Shown here in pieces: positions 24,001-35,684 of a stretch of 64,000 bases of DNA (position 1 is the stretch's first letter; every line of letters begins with the position of its first letter). The stretch is from Galdieria partita (Eukaryota > Rhodophyta > Bangiophyceae > Galdieriales > Galdieriaceae). A program made the position numbers and the translations under genes. The stretch covers positions 124,001 to 188,000 of the forward strand of contig BQMJ01000040.1 in NCBI GenBank assembly GCA_025991245.1, in the 5' to 3' direction. Below the pieces are notes generated by a model. It did no database searches and was not told where the DNA came from. It was given only the letters and a program-made list of their open reading frames with translations.

Positions 24001-27000
24001 TCATATCCTCATTTATATGAGAATTCACCCAATTCTGTAAGAAGTCATTCCAAAGCTTCATTTTCAGATTCTCATTTGAGTCATTCCTCTGGTTCCGATA
24101 TTGCATTTCGTTCTGGTTTGCGTTCTAGTAGCTCTGAAGAAGGCCTGTTGTCACCCGCCGTTTTGGAGATTGCTATTAGCAAGAAGAGTTTGGTGAGTCG
24201 TCTGGATCGTCCATATTCCAAGTCAGATGACTACTTCTATGCAGCTTCATTGGATTGCCTTCATCGAATTATATTGGATCCCAAATCTGCGCAATACCAT
24301 CGTGAAGCACTTCATGCCATGGCTTCCATTTTCAAGAGCTTTCATTCAAAATGCGTGTGGTTGGTACCAGTTACTCTCTCAAAGTTGTTGTGGCTTTTGA
24401 GACCTGCAGGTGCCAAAATTGTTCGAAATACTAACATGTTTGAGAGAAGTGTTACGCAAGAAGTATCGAAGAATAGGGTGGGTATTTCACCGAAACGAAA
24501 GACTGGAAGTGTTGAAAGCGCAGATTCTTTAAGTGGCTCATCTCCTACGTCCTCTCCAGTCATTAGCAGTGCGGCACTTTATGTTACACGGAGTAGCAAT
24601 AGCTCATTATCCTCTTCAACCACCCACTTAGATCCTCATTTGAGAGAATTTGTCCTTCGTTTGCTTTGTAGTTTGATAGAATTTGCTAAACAGAATATAC
24701 GTTCGTTCGCAAGAGATATCGTCGCTACTGTTAAGTATTATTGGGAAAGGGAGCCATCTGTTTCAGAATTGAAGGTTATTTTTGAAATAGTAAGAACAAT
24801 CATTTTTTTCGTGGAGAGTTACTGACGGGTTTTCAAGGTTCGCCTACTGAGTTGTATACTCGCTGACGAATTTTATGAATATGTTCCAGCTTTTGCATCC
24901 TGCGTCACGAATACTTTGCGTTCAGATTCTTCAAATGATAGAGAAATAACCTGTCATTTGCTCGCAATGCTTGAATTTTTTGGACCCAGTTTAGATGACT
25001 ATCCTTCTATTTTGCGTGAGATTTTGAAGATTCTTTTCGAAGCTAACTTGAGTGTCAACGTAAAAAAGAAAATATTGGAATTCATGGTAGCTATTCTGCC
25101 TCATATTCATGTGACCGAAATTGGTGGTTTTCTTATGCGTTTAACTGTCAACATGCTTCATGGTTCAGATACCAAGGAATTCGTCACCACTATTACCCGC
25201 ATTTTCTATTTGGTTGGAGTTGCATGTCCTATGCTGTTATCATTGTTCGTGGATGACATTGTATCTATACTTTGTCGTATAGATAGTAGATTGGATCCAC
25301 AATTCTTAGAGTTGATACAAGAGGAATATGGGGTTGAGTTTGGCTTTCGTGCTACAGATGATGAGTCACAGAAGAAGAGAAATAGGAACTATTCTATGCA
25401 CATGACCTCATCGACTTCCAATTCACTGGACGTTGATCCCTTCCAAAACGAAGACAGTGATGATTTAAACAATTCTTCAACGGAGTTTGGTTGTAATTTA
25501 CAGGTGCAAATGAATGAAGATGTCTTGAAAAGTTCATGGCAACTTGGACGAAGAACAACTGCGGAGGATTGGGAAGAATGGATGCCGAAGTTCAGTGTTG
25601 CACTATTTAGGGAGAGTCCTGCTGCTGCTATTCGGGCCTGTTCACGTTTGGCTGAGGTTTATACTCCATTGCTAAGAGAGTTGCTAAATGCTGCTTTTCT
25701 AAGCTGTTGGATTTCATTGCAACAGAATGCTCAGTACCAGTTAGCTCGTATTATTTCAGAAGCTATGCATTCGCAGAATATTCCGTTGGATGCATTGCAG
25801 AATCTTTTATCTTTGATAGAGTATATGGAACATGAAGAGAGCCCTTTGCCTTTTGATGTCAGAAGCCTAGCGAAGATGGCATTTCGTTGTGGAGCGTTCG
25901 CAAAGGCCTTGAGATATAAAGAAGCTGAGTATGCTGAAGTGGAAAATCCACAATCTGCACTTTCTGCTGTGGCTGGACCACATGGCTTAATTTCTATTTA
26001 TGACAAATTGAATCAACAAGATTCAGCGGTTGGAATATTGGAAGACGTAGAAATGCGATTTGGTATTGAAAGAAGGCAAGAATGGTACGAGAAACTGCAA
26101 AAATGGGACGAAGCTCTAGCAGCTTATGATGGAAAATTGAATTTTGAAGAAACGCCTACCCAAAAACTGGACATTCTAAGCATTACCAGTTTGAGTTCCA
26201 AGCCCTTGTTATCATCACAACCGCAACCGTTCTTGGATGATCCTTTAGAGGAGCCTTTTGTCATATTATCAGATTCTGATCGCATGTTTGGTGTTTTGAG
26301 ATGTCTTGAAGAATTAGGTTATTGGAGGAGAGAGGAACGGTTATGTCAAGAAATGTGGGAAACTGCTTCAGAATCTGAAAGGAGAAAGATAGCAGAACAA
26401 GGTGGTGCTTCCGTAGCTCTAACTTTGCAAGAATGGAACAAGTTTGAGGAAAGAATTCCTTATATTTCAAATAACAAGCTGCTGAAAGTTTGTTGCGAAG
26501 CGATTTTGCATATGAACAAGAAGAATTATGACATGGCTGAGACTCTAATTAACTGTTCTAGAAAGTATTTAGATATGAGACTGAAGGCAGGAGCAGCGGA
26601 GGGTTACGAAAGAGCATATTACGATGTATTGAATGCAGAAAGGATTGTGGAATTGGAGGAAGCTTGTGCATATTTAAGAAATCCCACTAGTTCCATGAAG
26701 AAGAATCTGGCGGAACTCTGGACTGCGAGGCTAAAGGGACTGCCTGATAATCATTTCTATTGGTATCAGTTGATTCGAACGAGACGCCTAGTTTTTGAAC
26801 CTCGAGAGACAATGGAGCAATGGATTCAATTTTCGACATTGTGTAGGAAAGCTGGAAGATATCCTATGGCTGCCAATGCCATTCGATTTCTTTTAGTTCA
26901 CCCTGAAGCCATGCCTGATGAACAGCCGGCTTCGTGGGATGTTGAGTTGGCAATGAAGGATTCGCATCCAGAGGTTTCCTTTGCATTATTAAAACATTTA

Positions 27001-29655
27001 TTCGAAACAGATGACAGGGTAAAAGCTTTTAAATTTTTGAGGACAGAAGCATGTTCTGAAATAACAAATGACGAAAGCAATCTTGCAGCTCGTCGATATT
27101 TGAAACTTGCAAAATGGGCTCGACAACTAGAGGAGGAGAAGGCATTGCTCGAATTGCAAGAAGTTGATGATGACGACTTCTTGGATGACAGTTTGGAGTT
27201 GTCACGAATAGAAATGGCGCAGCGTCTTGAAGAACTTACTGCAAGACATATATCTCCAAAGGCAGTGCTTCATTACACAACGAAAGCAACAGAACTCAGT
27301 CCTGATTGGTTTAAGACATGGCATGTATGGGCATGTATCAATGCAGAGTTGATTGAAACTGCTGGACGTTCTTTTCCAAAGAAAGGGGCCGCCTACTCTT
27401 CAGATTCAAGTCGAGAGTCTGATCCCAAATCCACAAACGATCGCTCCAAGTTGTTGGTTATTGCTGCAATTACTGGTTTCTTTCGGGCTGTTTCGCTTTC
27501 ATCAGGAAATGCTTCTCGTTTGCAAGACATTCTTCGTTTACTAACACTGTGGTTCCGATATGGACATATACAAGAAGTGAACATATCTGTAAATAGTGGT
27601 GTCGCTGCGGCTGAAGTGGACACTTGGTTGGAAGTTATTCCGCAGCTCATTGCCAGATTGCACGTGAATAATCAAGCCGTTCGAAGTGCAATTCGTTCGT
27701 TGCTGATTCGAATTGGACGAAGACATCCACAAGCTTTGGTTTATCCTTTGCATGTTGCAACCAAGTCGACAAATAAGATTCGTCGAGAGACAGCGGAAGA
27801 AGTTGTCCATTCCATTCGTTTTCACTCTCCGACTCTAGTAGAACAGGCAGAAATGGTATCGAAAGAGTTGTTGAGAGTGGCTATTCTGTGGCAAGAACTT
27901 TGGCATGAAGGACTGGAAGAGGCTAGTAGATTATACTTTGGTGAAGGAAACTCAGAAGGAATGTTGGAAATCCTTGAGCCACTTCATGAAATGATCGACA
28001 ATGGCGCAGAAACAATTGCAGAAATGGAATTTTTACGAGACTTTGGACAGGATTTAAGAGATGCCGCCAGTTTTTGTGAGCGTTTCAAGACAAGTGGAAA
28101 GGAATCTGATATGAGTCAAGCCTGGGAAATATACTATCAAGTTTTCCGGAAGATTAACAAACAAGTGCCACAAATGACTTCCTTACATCTTGCAAATGTT
28201 TCTAGTAAACTTCTCAATGTTCGATTTTTGGAATTGGCTGTTCCTGGTACATATCGATCTGAAGTGAATTCTGCTGACGACCATTCAGTTGTGCGTATTG
28301 CAGCATTCGAGCCAACATTGCAAGTTATCAGTTCGAAGCAGAGACCTCGGAGGCTTACCATGTATGGCAGTGATGGCAAAGAGTATACTTTCTTATTGAA
28401 GGGACATGAAGACTTACGACAGGATGAAAGAGTCATGCAGTTGTTTGGACTTGTCAATGATCTGCTGTCTCAGAATACTAAAACTAGCTCCAATCAATGC
28501 AAGATAAAGAGGTTTTCAGTGATTCCTCTGAGCCCCAATACAGGCCTCATCGGTTGGGTTCCTAATTGTAATACGGTGCATAGTATTATTCGCGAATATC
28601 GAGAACAGAGAAGGATAGTTCTTAATATTGAACATCGACTGATGCTTCAAGTTGCACCCGACTATGATGAACTTACGTTACCTATGAAGTTGGAAGCTTT
28701 TGAGCATGCCATAAGTAATACGAATGGTTTTGACATTAGCAAGTCCATGTTTCTTAGGAGCAAAAATTCGGAAGTTTGGTTGGCTCATCGTACGATGTAT
28801 ACTCGTTCATTGGCGACTATGTCGATGGTAGGCTTCATCCTTGGTCTTGGAGATCGCCATCCTAGCAATTTATTGATGGAGAAAGGAAGTGGAAGAATTA
28901 TCCACATTGACTTTGGTGATTGCTTTGAGGTTGCAATGCTACGTGAAAAATTTCCTGAGAAGGTACCCTTTCGTTTGACTCGTATGTTAGTGAATGCTAT
29001 GGAAGTATGTGGAGTGGAAGGAATGTTTAGACATTCTTGCGAGAAAGTTATGCAGGTATTACGTAATAATCGGGAGTCTTTGATGGCTGTTTTGGAAGCC
29101 TTTGTCCACGATCCGCTTATTAACTGGCGATTGCTAATGGATAATGAGAATGTCCCTGTTACAGAAAGCGTTCCTATCACGAAAGATTATCAAGGGTTGA
29201 ATGAAAAAGTCTTGAAAGAAGCATATGAGCTTTCCATGCAAGGAGGTGTTAGTCTATCAGCTTCGAAAAGCTTACTTATGGGAAAAACAGGAATAAGTTT
29301 GTCACAAATGGCTCGTGTCCATTCAGGAGAGAGTTTAAAGGATGATGAAATGTTTCTGTCTTCCAGCAAACGTCCCGAGTATTCCTTCTCTCTTAGACCA
29401 GGCGAAACGCCAGCAGAAGTTGTGCTTAGAGATTTGGAAAGGAAAAAGGGTACTGAAGCGATTGAAACAATGAATGAAGAATTGAATAAGAGAGCATTAA
29501 GTGTGATTCATCGTGTACAGTGCAAATTGACAGGAAATGATCATGTAGAGTATGAAGTCCATTCAGTTCCTGCTCAGGTCAGCCGACTAATTGCCGATGC
29601 TATGAGCTTGGAGAATCTTTGTCAATGTTATGTTGGTTGGTGCCCATTTTGGTAA
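21012..29655 (+). CDS. TOR: TOR protein kinase (PIKK family)
   Basis: Four exons: 21012-21082, 21142-22459, 22513-24789 and 24838-29655, with introns of 59, 53 and 48 bp. The product is about 2,827 aa, longer than human mTOR (2,549). The N-terminal half is HEAT-like. A Ser-rich stretch (about 24.0-24.6 kb) accounts for part of the extra length. The FAT region contains FNAAF-like LLNAAFLSCW. The FRB domain is very conserved (ELWHEGLEEASRLYFGE, then SQAWEIYYQVFRKI). Kinase motifs: FLLKGHEDLRQDERVMQLF, GDRHPSN and HIDFGDCFE. The FATC end is NLCQCYVGWCPFW, essentially the canonical TOR terminus. Role: nutrient-responsive control of growth, ribosome synthesis and autophagy. The next gene (XPF) starts 60 bp after the stop, and AATAAA overlaps the stop codon. 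Confidence 0.96.
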
Positions 29656-29715
29656 TAAAATATATTTCCTTTTTGAGTGGATTTTGGGTTTATTTTGAAA
29701 ACGGATCGATCGATC

Positions 29716-32304
29716 ATGGTTTTGGAATATGAAAGACTGGCTCTAAGAGAAGTTGAAGAACAAGACGGTCTTTGTATAGTTGGAAGAGGATTAGGCGTGC
29801 AGAGAATCGTTTCTAAGCTTGTCAAGAACTTGTGCCGACAGCAAAAGCTAATTCTCGGTTTACGCTTTTCCAAAGAATGGTTGCGCTCTTTGGAACAGTG
29901 GTTTCTAGTCAGCCAAAAGATAGCGCCTCACTGTTATCCAAGAGAAATAGACGCAAGCTATTCTCGAACAGAAAGGCAGTCTGTTTATCACTTACAACAA
30001 GGTTTCTTGATTGTGTCTTCCACCATTTTGGTACATGACCTTTTGTTACATGTGATACCGGCGGATAAAGTGAGTTGTGTGGTTGTGAACGAGGCAGAAT
30101 TTTTGGTGGATGAGTCAAGAATAGAATGTTTTATCATTCGTCTACTCAAAGAACAAAACAAAAACTGCTCAGTCAAAGCGTTTTCAGAGAGAGCGGAATA
30201 TTTTACGAGGGGCTTTCATTTGGTGGAAAAGGCTATGAGAAACTTGAGAGTTACAAAATTATATCTGTGGCCTCGATTTCGAGTGGAAGTAGACCACTGT
30301 TTGCAAAGGTCAAGTGGCCAACTCGTTGAATTGGAGGTTAGACAGACTCCAAAGATGGCGTCTTTAAGCAAGGCTATTTTGGAAGCCATGGGTGCTTGTT
30401 TAGTTGAACTGAAACGTCGGAATAAAAGTATCGATGTTTCTGAGCTTGATATAGAGAGTGCATTGTTCAAAAGCTTTGACTTTGTTATATTGAAGCAGTT
30501 GGAACCAATGTGGCACAATGTAAGTAGTCATACGAAGCAATTGATACGTGATTTAAGAACTTTGAGAAACATCTTAACTTTTGCTACAAAGCTGAACTGT
30601 GTCAGTTTTTTTAATTTTCTCATGGCCATCACGCAAAGTGAGGATACTTCCAAGTCCAACTGGCTAATGTCAAAAACTGGCGAGAAGATCTTTACTTATG
30701 CAAAAAGTAGAATCTATCAAAGGAAAAGTAAGGAAACTACGGATTTGGGGAGAAAAGAGAAAAGGGCCAAGTCAGCATCAACATCGAATATACCACTTGA
30801 TATGAAAGTCATCCTTGAACCTAGTCCCAAATGGTCCGTTCTGCATTCTCTGTTGCAAGAAATCAGAGCCAAGACAGATGGCGCACAATGGGATGAGATG
30901 TTGTCGATAGGATATGGCTGTCGAGTTATTATTTTTGTTAAGGATGTGTCCACAATGGTAGAACTTTCAGAAATTGTAAAAAATGACAAGGCACCCGAAG
31001 AATACCTTCGCAAGGAATTCCAGAAACTTCTCAAAAGTCGAGATGAAGCTGTTGCTCGTGCTAAACGTCTTCTTGCAAAAGAAATTGCAGATTCAGAAAA
31101 CTTTGATGAAATAGAAGCTGGACTTGATGACCTACAAGTTACATCAACTAATGAATTTACTTCTTACTGTTCAAATGAAGACACTTTAGGAGAACAAGAT
31201 TTGTTTCACAATCTTTCATTAGAAATTCCAGATATTGAAATAGTGACAGTAGAAGGAAGGATAGAGACTTGGAAAGCATTGGAGATTCTTGAATCGTTGA
31301 AGCCAAGATTCGTGATTATGTATGAACCACAAAATTCACTAATACGACAACTTGAAGTGTATCAAAACGAAATGAACGAGTTGCCATTAGAGGTATTTTG
31401 TCTTGTCTATGAAAATTCGGTCGAAAAGGATAAGTTTGAGAAAGCCTTGCAATATGAAGCTCATTCATTTGAACGCCTCATAAGAGAGAAGGAGAATATG
31501 GTTGTGTATGTAGAAGAAGAATATTCGAATACAGAAAAGATCGAAGAGGACACTACTAGGTTTGGAATCATAGAGGAAGGGACATCGAATCGAACTTCAA
31601 GGAAAATAAGAGGGAGAATATATGTGGATATGAGGGAATTCCGTAGCAAGTTACCCCAACTTTTGTATGATAATGGTGTTGAGCTCATACCTGTCACGTT
31701 AAGCATAGGTGATTACGTTCTAAGCAAGTCCATATTTGTGGAGAGAAAAAGTCTTTCAGATTTGACTAGTTCCTTGCAAAGTGGTCGACTATTTTCGCAA
31801 GTTCAACAACTCTGTCGTCACTGTCGCTTTCCTTGCCTTCTCATAGAGTTTCCCCCTGGAAAGTCATTTCTCTTGTCTAGTTTTTCGGAACTTGTGAAGG
31901 AGTTGAATCCAATTTCGTTGCTTAGTCGACTGGTTCTTCTAACGATACATTTTCCCACTTTGCGTTTAATATGGTGTCATACCGAGTACTTTTGCGGCAG
32001 TGTTTTTGCTGCTTTGAAAAGTTCAGAACCAATTGACGAACTGCCGGACATAGATTCTCTGTCACAACCCGAAACAGACTCGAGGGAATACGACAATTAT
32101 TCTGCTGTTGACCTTTTGTTGCAGTTGCCAGGAGTTCATGAGCGCAACGTTCAAAGCATATTAAACAGGTTCAACTCCATACAAGAGCTTTGCAATGCGG
32201 ATGAGGCTGAATTGGAAAAGACTCTAGGCTCAAATCATGCCAAAATATTGTATGAATTTTTACATTCGACTACACCTAACCTTTATGAAGGCCAGTTTAA
32301 ATAG
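29716..32304 (+). CDS. ERCC4: XPF/ERCC4 DNA repair endonuclease subunit
   Basis: A single exon, 862 aa from the first ATG in frame (29716, MVLEYERL). The ERCC4 nuclease domain is clear near residues 635-720: YVDMREFRSKLPQLL, LSIGDYVL and VERKSLSDL, which is the catalytic ERKX3D motif. The C-terminal end holds a helix-hairpin-helix pair (LLLQLPGVHERNVQSILNRF, then LEKTLGSNHAKILYEFL). The N-terminal part corresponds to the degenerate superfamily 2 helicase-like domain that lacks ATPase motifs in XPF. Known role: with ERCC1/Rad10 it cuts 5' of bubbles in nucleotide excision repair and in crosslink repair. Its length is close to human XPF (916) and yeast Rad1 (1,100). It is one of the few long genes here with no intron. 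Confidence 0.93.
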   Translation: MVLEYERLALREVEEQDGLCIVGRGLGVQRIVSKLVKNLCRQQKLILGLRFSKEWLRSLEQWFLVSQKIAPHCYPREIDASYSRTERQSVYHLQQGFLIVSSTILVHDLLLHVIPADKVSCVVVNEAEFLVDESRIECFIIRLLKEQNKNCSVKAFSERAEYFTRGFHLVEKAMRNLRVTKLYLWPRFRVEVDHCLQRSSGQLVELEVRQTPKMASLSKAILEAMGACLVELKRRNKSIDVSELDIESALFKSFDFVILKQLEPMWHNVSSHTKQLIRDLRTLRNILTFATKLNCVSFFNFLMAITQSEDTSKSNWLMSKTGEKIFTYAKSRIYQRKSKETTDLGRKEKRAKSASTSNIPLDMKVILEPSPKWSVLHSLLQEIRAKTDGAQWDEMLSIGYGCRVIIFVKDVSTMVELSEIVKNDKAPEEYLRKEFQKLLKSRDEAVARAKRLLAKEIADSENFDEIEAGLDDLQVTSTNEFTSYCSNEDTLGEQDLFHNLSLEIPDIEIVTVEGRIETWKALEILESLKPRFVIMYEPQNSLIRQLEVYQNEMNELPLEVFCLVYENSVEKDKFEKALQYEAHSFERLIREKENMVVYVEEEYSNTEKIEEDTTRFGIIEEGTSNRTSRKIRGRIYVDMREFRSKLPQLLYDNGVELIPVTLSIGDYVLSKSIFVERKSLSDLTSSLQSGRLFSQVQQLCRHCRFPCLLIEFPPGKSFLLSSFSELVKELNPISLLSRLVLLTIHFPTLRLIWCHTEYFCGSVFAALKSSEPIDELPDIDSLSQPETDSREYDNYSAVDLLLQLPGVHERNVQSILNRFNSIQELCNADEAELEKTLGSNHAKILYEFLHSTTPNLYEGQFK

Positions 32305-32481
32305 TAGGCAATTTTTGCCGAACAACTGGATTCTGCAATGATGTAAATAAATAATGAAGTATTTTGCCGTATTATATTGTTTAGGAGAATATGCAGTATT
32401 ATATGTCGAAAAACTTTCTTTACTATATTAGATAATATGGCAAAACTATAACGTTTTTGAATGTTTCACTCCACAGTCACT

Positions 32482-33574
32482 CTATTCGCTGACGCAGTGG
32501 CCGTTGGAGTGTTTTGGAGCAATTGGAGGACAACTGACATGACATTTGAGTCTACTTATAATCTACAGAGATATCCTTACCCGTACAAGCAGGCGCCGTT
32601 GTACTGAACGGTTCCAGTTGGACAGGAAGAAACACATTCCTTTGGAAGAATTCATATCATTCCAATCATTGATAACAATTGGTTGCCTACCGTTCCGAAT
32701 AACAGAGGTTTGGAGGAAGAGCAATTTTGCACGCATACTCTGGCATGTTGCCCTCCAACTGTCCCAACAACTTCGGTAAATTTCTCGTGACAAGATCCTT
32801 GACAGATCCTTCCATTGTAGACAGTATCTGATGGGCACTGACTGGTGCAATTGCGACCAGCCTGGAACTGGTTGGGAAGACAGGCGTTTCTACAGTAATT
32901 TCCATCGTATAGCAACGGATATGGGCACTCTTTCATGCATACTCGATTCATTCTATAAGGAAGATGTGTTGGACTTTCCATAATTGAGTAGTAAGCCTTC
33001 AAGCAAAATTGCACCTACCATCCAGACAAGCATGTCATAGTTGAAGTGTCTGTCCACTTGGGGAAGCAGCTTTTAGTTTCTGATACTTTTGAAAGTATTG
33101 AGCTATCATTACCGTGTAGGGAGGACAAGTTTGAACGCATTGTTGTCCGTGAATATAATTGTAACCTGGAGGACATGAGTCGACACAAACATAGATATCG
33201 TCTACTAAATAAACAAATTTGTCTTGGGGACAAGTAGAAAGGCATTTGCGAGAAGATGAATCAATGGCCGGATACTGTGGAGGGCATGTTTCAACACAAA
33301 GATTATTATAGGAATATGTTGAGTCCGGGCACGATACAACACACTTATGAGAAACCATATTCAGATACATTGGAGATGGACATCCTGATAGCATCTTATT
33401 CAGCTGAGCAACAGTAAGTGATTTATAGGTGGTTTCTTTTGTTAGAGATTTCCTTTCGTAGCTTCTGTTGGTCTCATGGGAAATAGATGTTATTTGTTGC
33501 TCAAGCGCTTTCTCTGAAGTTGCCATGGTAAAAACTAGGAGACAAGAAAAACACAAAAATGCCAAGCGCATCAT
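32482..33574 (-). CDS. secreted Cys-rich repeat protein with 13 CxxxC modules
   Basis: Five exons in transcript order: 33574-33113, 33056-33019 (38 nt), 32973-32691, 32639-32581 and 32533-32482. The introns are 56, 45, 51 and 47 bp. The product is 297 aa. A signal peptide is evident (MMRLAFLCFSCLLVF, then TMATSEK), followed by a Ser/Thr-rich spacer of about 45 residues. The rest is a run of short modules, each built on C-x3-C then usually P: KCVVSCP, LCVETCP, KCLSTCP, VCVDSCP, QCVQTCP, TCLSGCP, VCMKECP, YCRNAC, NCTSQCP, ICQGSC, VCVQNC, ECVSSCP, ACLYGCP. Each splice restores this periodicity, which supports the exon model. No transmembrane tail is seen, so the product is probably secreted or wall-associated. 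The pattern resembles furin-like/growth-factor-receptor Cys-rich repeats. Function unknown. Confidence 0.78.
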
Positions 33575-33834
33575 TTGAGGAATTGAAAATTGTCAATACC
33601 CATGAGATAGGACGAGTTCTTTAAACAAATTTCCTCACAGATTTGGCGCCAGAAAAATGCCAACTCTGTTATTACGCTTATATATAACTAGTAGCACTGT
33701 ATTTCGCAGGCACTTTCCAGAATCACGAAAACATTTAACACATTTCAAATTCAACCAAACGTATGTTCACAATGTTCCACAGACGATAACTCAAAGGAAA
33801 TCCAAAATAAGAAGCATCAGATAAGATCGATATA

Positions 33835-35656
33835 TCATCTCCATGGGTAAGCAATACGCGAAACTTCCGAAAGAAAGCTCTTTGAATTATGTATGGTACT
33901 CCCACCCAAAATGATTCGAAATCCATTTGATTGTGCAAAATTTGCAACAGCACTAATTTCAGGCTCACTCTCTGTTTGCAATTCTCCATTAATTATAGCA
34001 ACAACTCTTGATTCTTGATATGTAACTCCTCCCGTGATAAAAATAAGTATTTCCTTTGGAACATTTTTACCAGTTGCTGGAGTCATGAATGGAAACTCGG
34101 TTTCTCTCAATCTACCTTTCATAATGTCGTCTATGATATGAACAATTAAGGGAACATGTTGAGCAAAAACATTTTCCACACCAACAATCCCTCGACGGAC
34201 AGTGTTTCGAACTAAACCCAAAATACTTTTGTTTTGGAATATATCGCTTGTCCTACTGGCATTGCCACCATATTTGAGAAGAGAACTAAAAAGCTGCAAA
34301 CGCTCTGCACTTAGTCCCTGAACATCAAATGAGTAAAAGTCTCACGCATCAATCAAACCTACCAACTTCTTCAAGGTGTCCTTTATTTCTCCCAATCGAT
34401 TTTGTGGTATTTCCTCATAACGCAATGCGTATATTAAACTAAGTCGAAATTTATCTTCAATATGAATACTTGGACTTTCAAGAATCTTAAAGAGTTGGTT
34501 TTGATGTTCAGTCAAACTGTTTCGACAGGCAATGTCTTGTTCAAGTTGTGCTACATCCATAAGGTGTCTAGATGTCACAAGACGCGAAAGTTCACTGATC
34601 AATATTACATGCTTGTTAACTTCAGAAGAGGAGCTTCGAAGTTCCGGATAAGCCTCCAAAAATTTCATCATGTCTTCGATGGTTGATGTGCTATGATTAT
34701 ATCGAGCTTTCTCCTGAAATTGGTCGACCAAGGACTTTATGTTTACCCCCAAGTCTCCGTAGTTCTTATATCTATTTACATTGTAAAACTTATCCTGTTT
34801 TGAATCCAAAACAACCTCCTGATATCCTTTTCTAGCGTCCGGGGAATGGCGCAGGTTAACTCGGTTATTCTTGACACCAATAAGTTCGTGTATCATGGCT
34901 TCGTACGTCCAAGGTGTCATTAAGGGAGTCAAAGGATCCTGCATACGGTCTAATATAAGTACTATCGGATTACTTTCACGACGACGAAAGTCAAACAGCG
35001 TATTTTCTTGATCCATTCTAACACTCAATCTTTCGCAGACGAACCTGCACAATTTGCTATGTGTGTCATAGCGGATAAAAGGCCTCATTTTCAGTGCGAG
35101 GAAAAGCGAACTTATCCCGTCAACCAGACGCTCCAAAATAGGGTTCTCACCTGAAGGGGACAATAAACAAGGAAGTACGTTCAGATGAAACAGCTGAGGT
35201 GCCACGGCATAGAAATCAAGAAAGTATTCCTGTACTTCACTGACAAGTTCGAAAGTATCTGATTCTGCAAGTTCTTCTAGCAAAGCTTTCCTGACAATAT
35301 TTGAGAAAAATATGTGGTACTCGCCAAATTTGGGAGACGCAAGTTCCTTTTGCAAAATATTTAAGTTGGTAGAATTGGGTCTGACAAAAACCAAACACTT
35401 CATATGCTTCATTTGTTCGCTTCTTGGAGTCTCAAGTTTCTCTATTAGGAACACTCCTTTGTTATAAGCTTCAAGCTGTGAATAGACAAGTCCGATCATA
35501 GACAACTAAGAGCACTGTGTTTAGGGGTAACAAGAAAAAAAAGTTACTTGTCAAACATACAGTTTCATCGTCTGTAAGTAAAGCCTTAAGTCCGGAGCAG
35601 CCTTCTACTATTCTTCTTACATAGTCCGTGGCTGAAGTGATGACGTCAAACACCAT
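33835..35656 (-). CDS. VPS45: VPS45, Sec1/Munc18 protein of endosomal fusion
   Basis: Three exons: 35656-35561, 35505-34363 and 34317-33835, with 55-bp and 45-bp introns. The product is 573 aa, matching human VPS45 (570). VPS45 hallmarks: YGEYHIFFSNIV, LILDRMQDPLTPLMTPWTYE, AMIHELIGVKNNRVNL, and near the C-terminus GVENVFAQHVPL, ILIFITGGVTYQE and ILGGSTIHNSKSFL. Known role: an SM protein that binds the syntaxin Tlg2/Syp4 class and controls SNARE assembly at the trans-Golgi/endosome. It lies head to head with TRAPPC10, with 28 bp between the two start codons. The C-terminus is short after KSFLSEV but within family range. Confidence 0.94.
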
Positions 35657-35684
35657 TTCTCAATTTCAATACAATTTGTCAACC

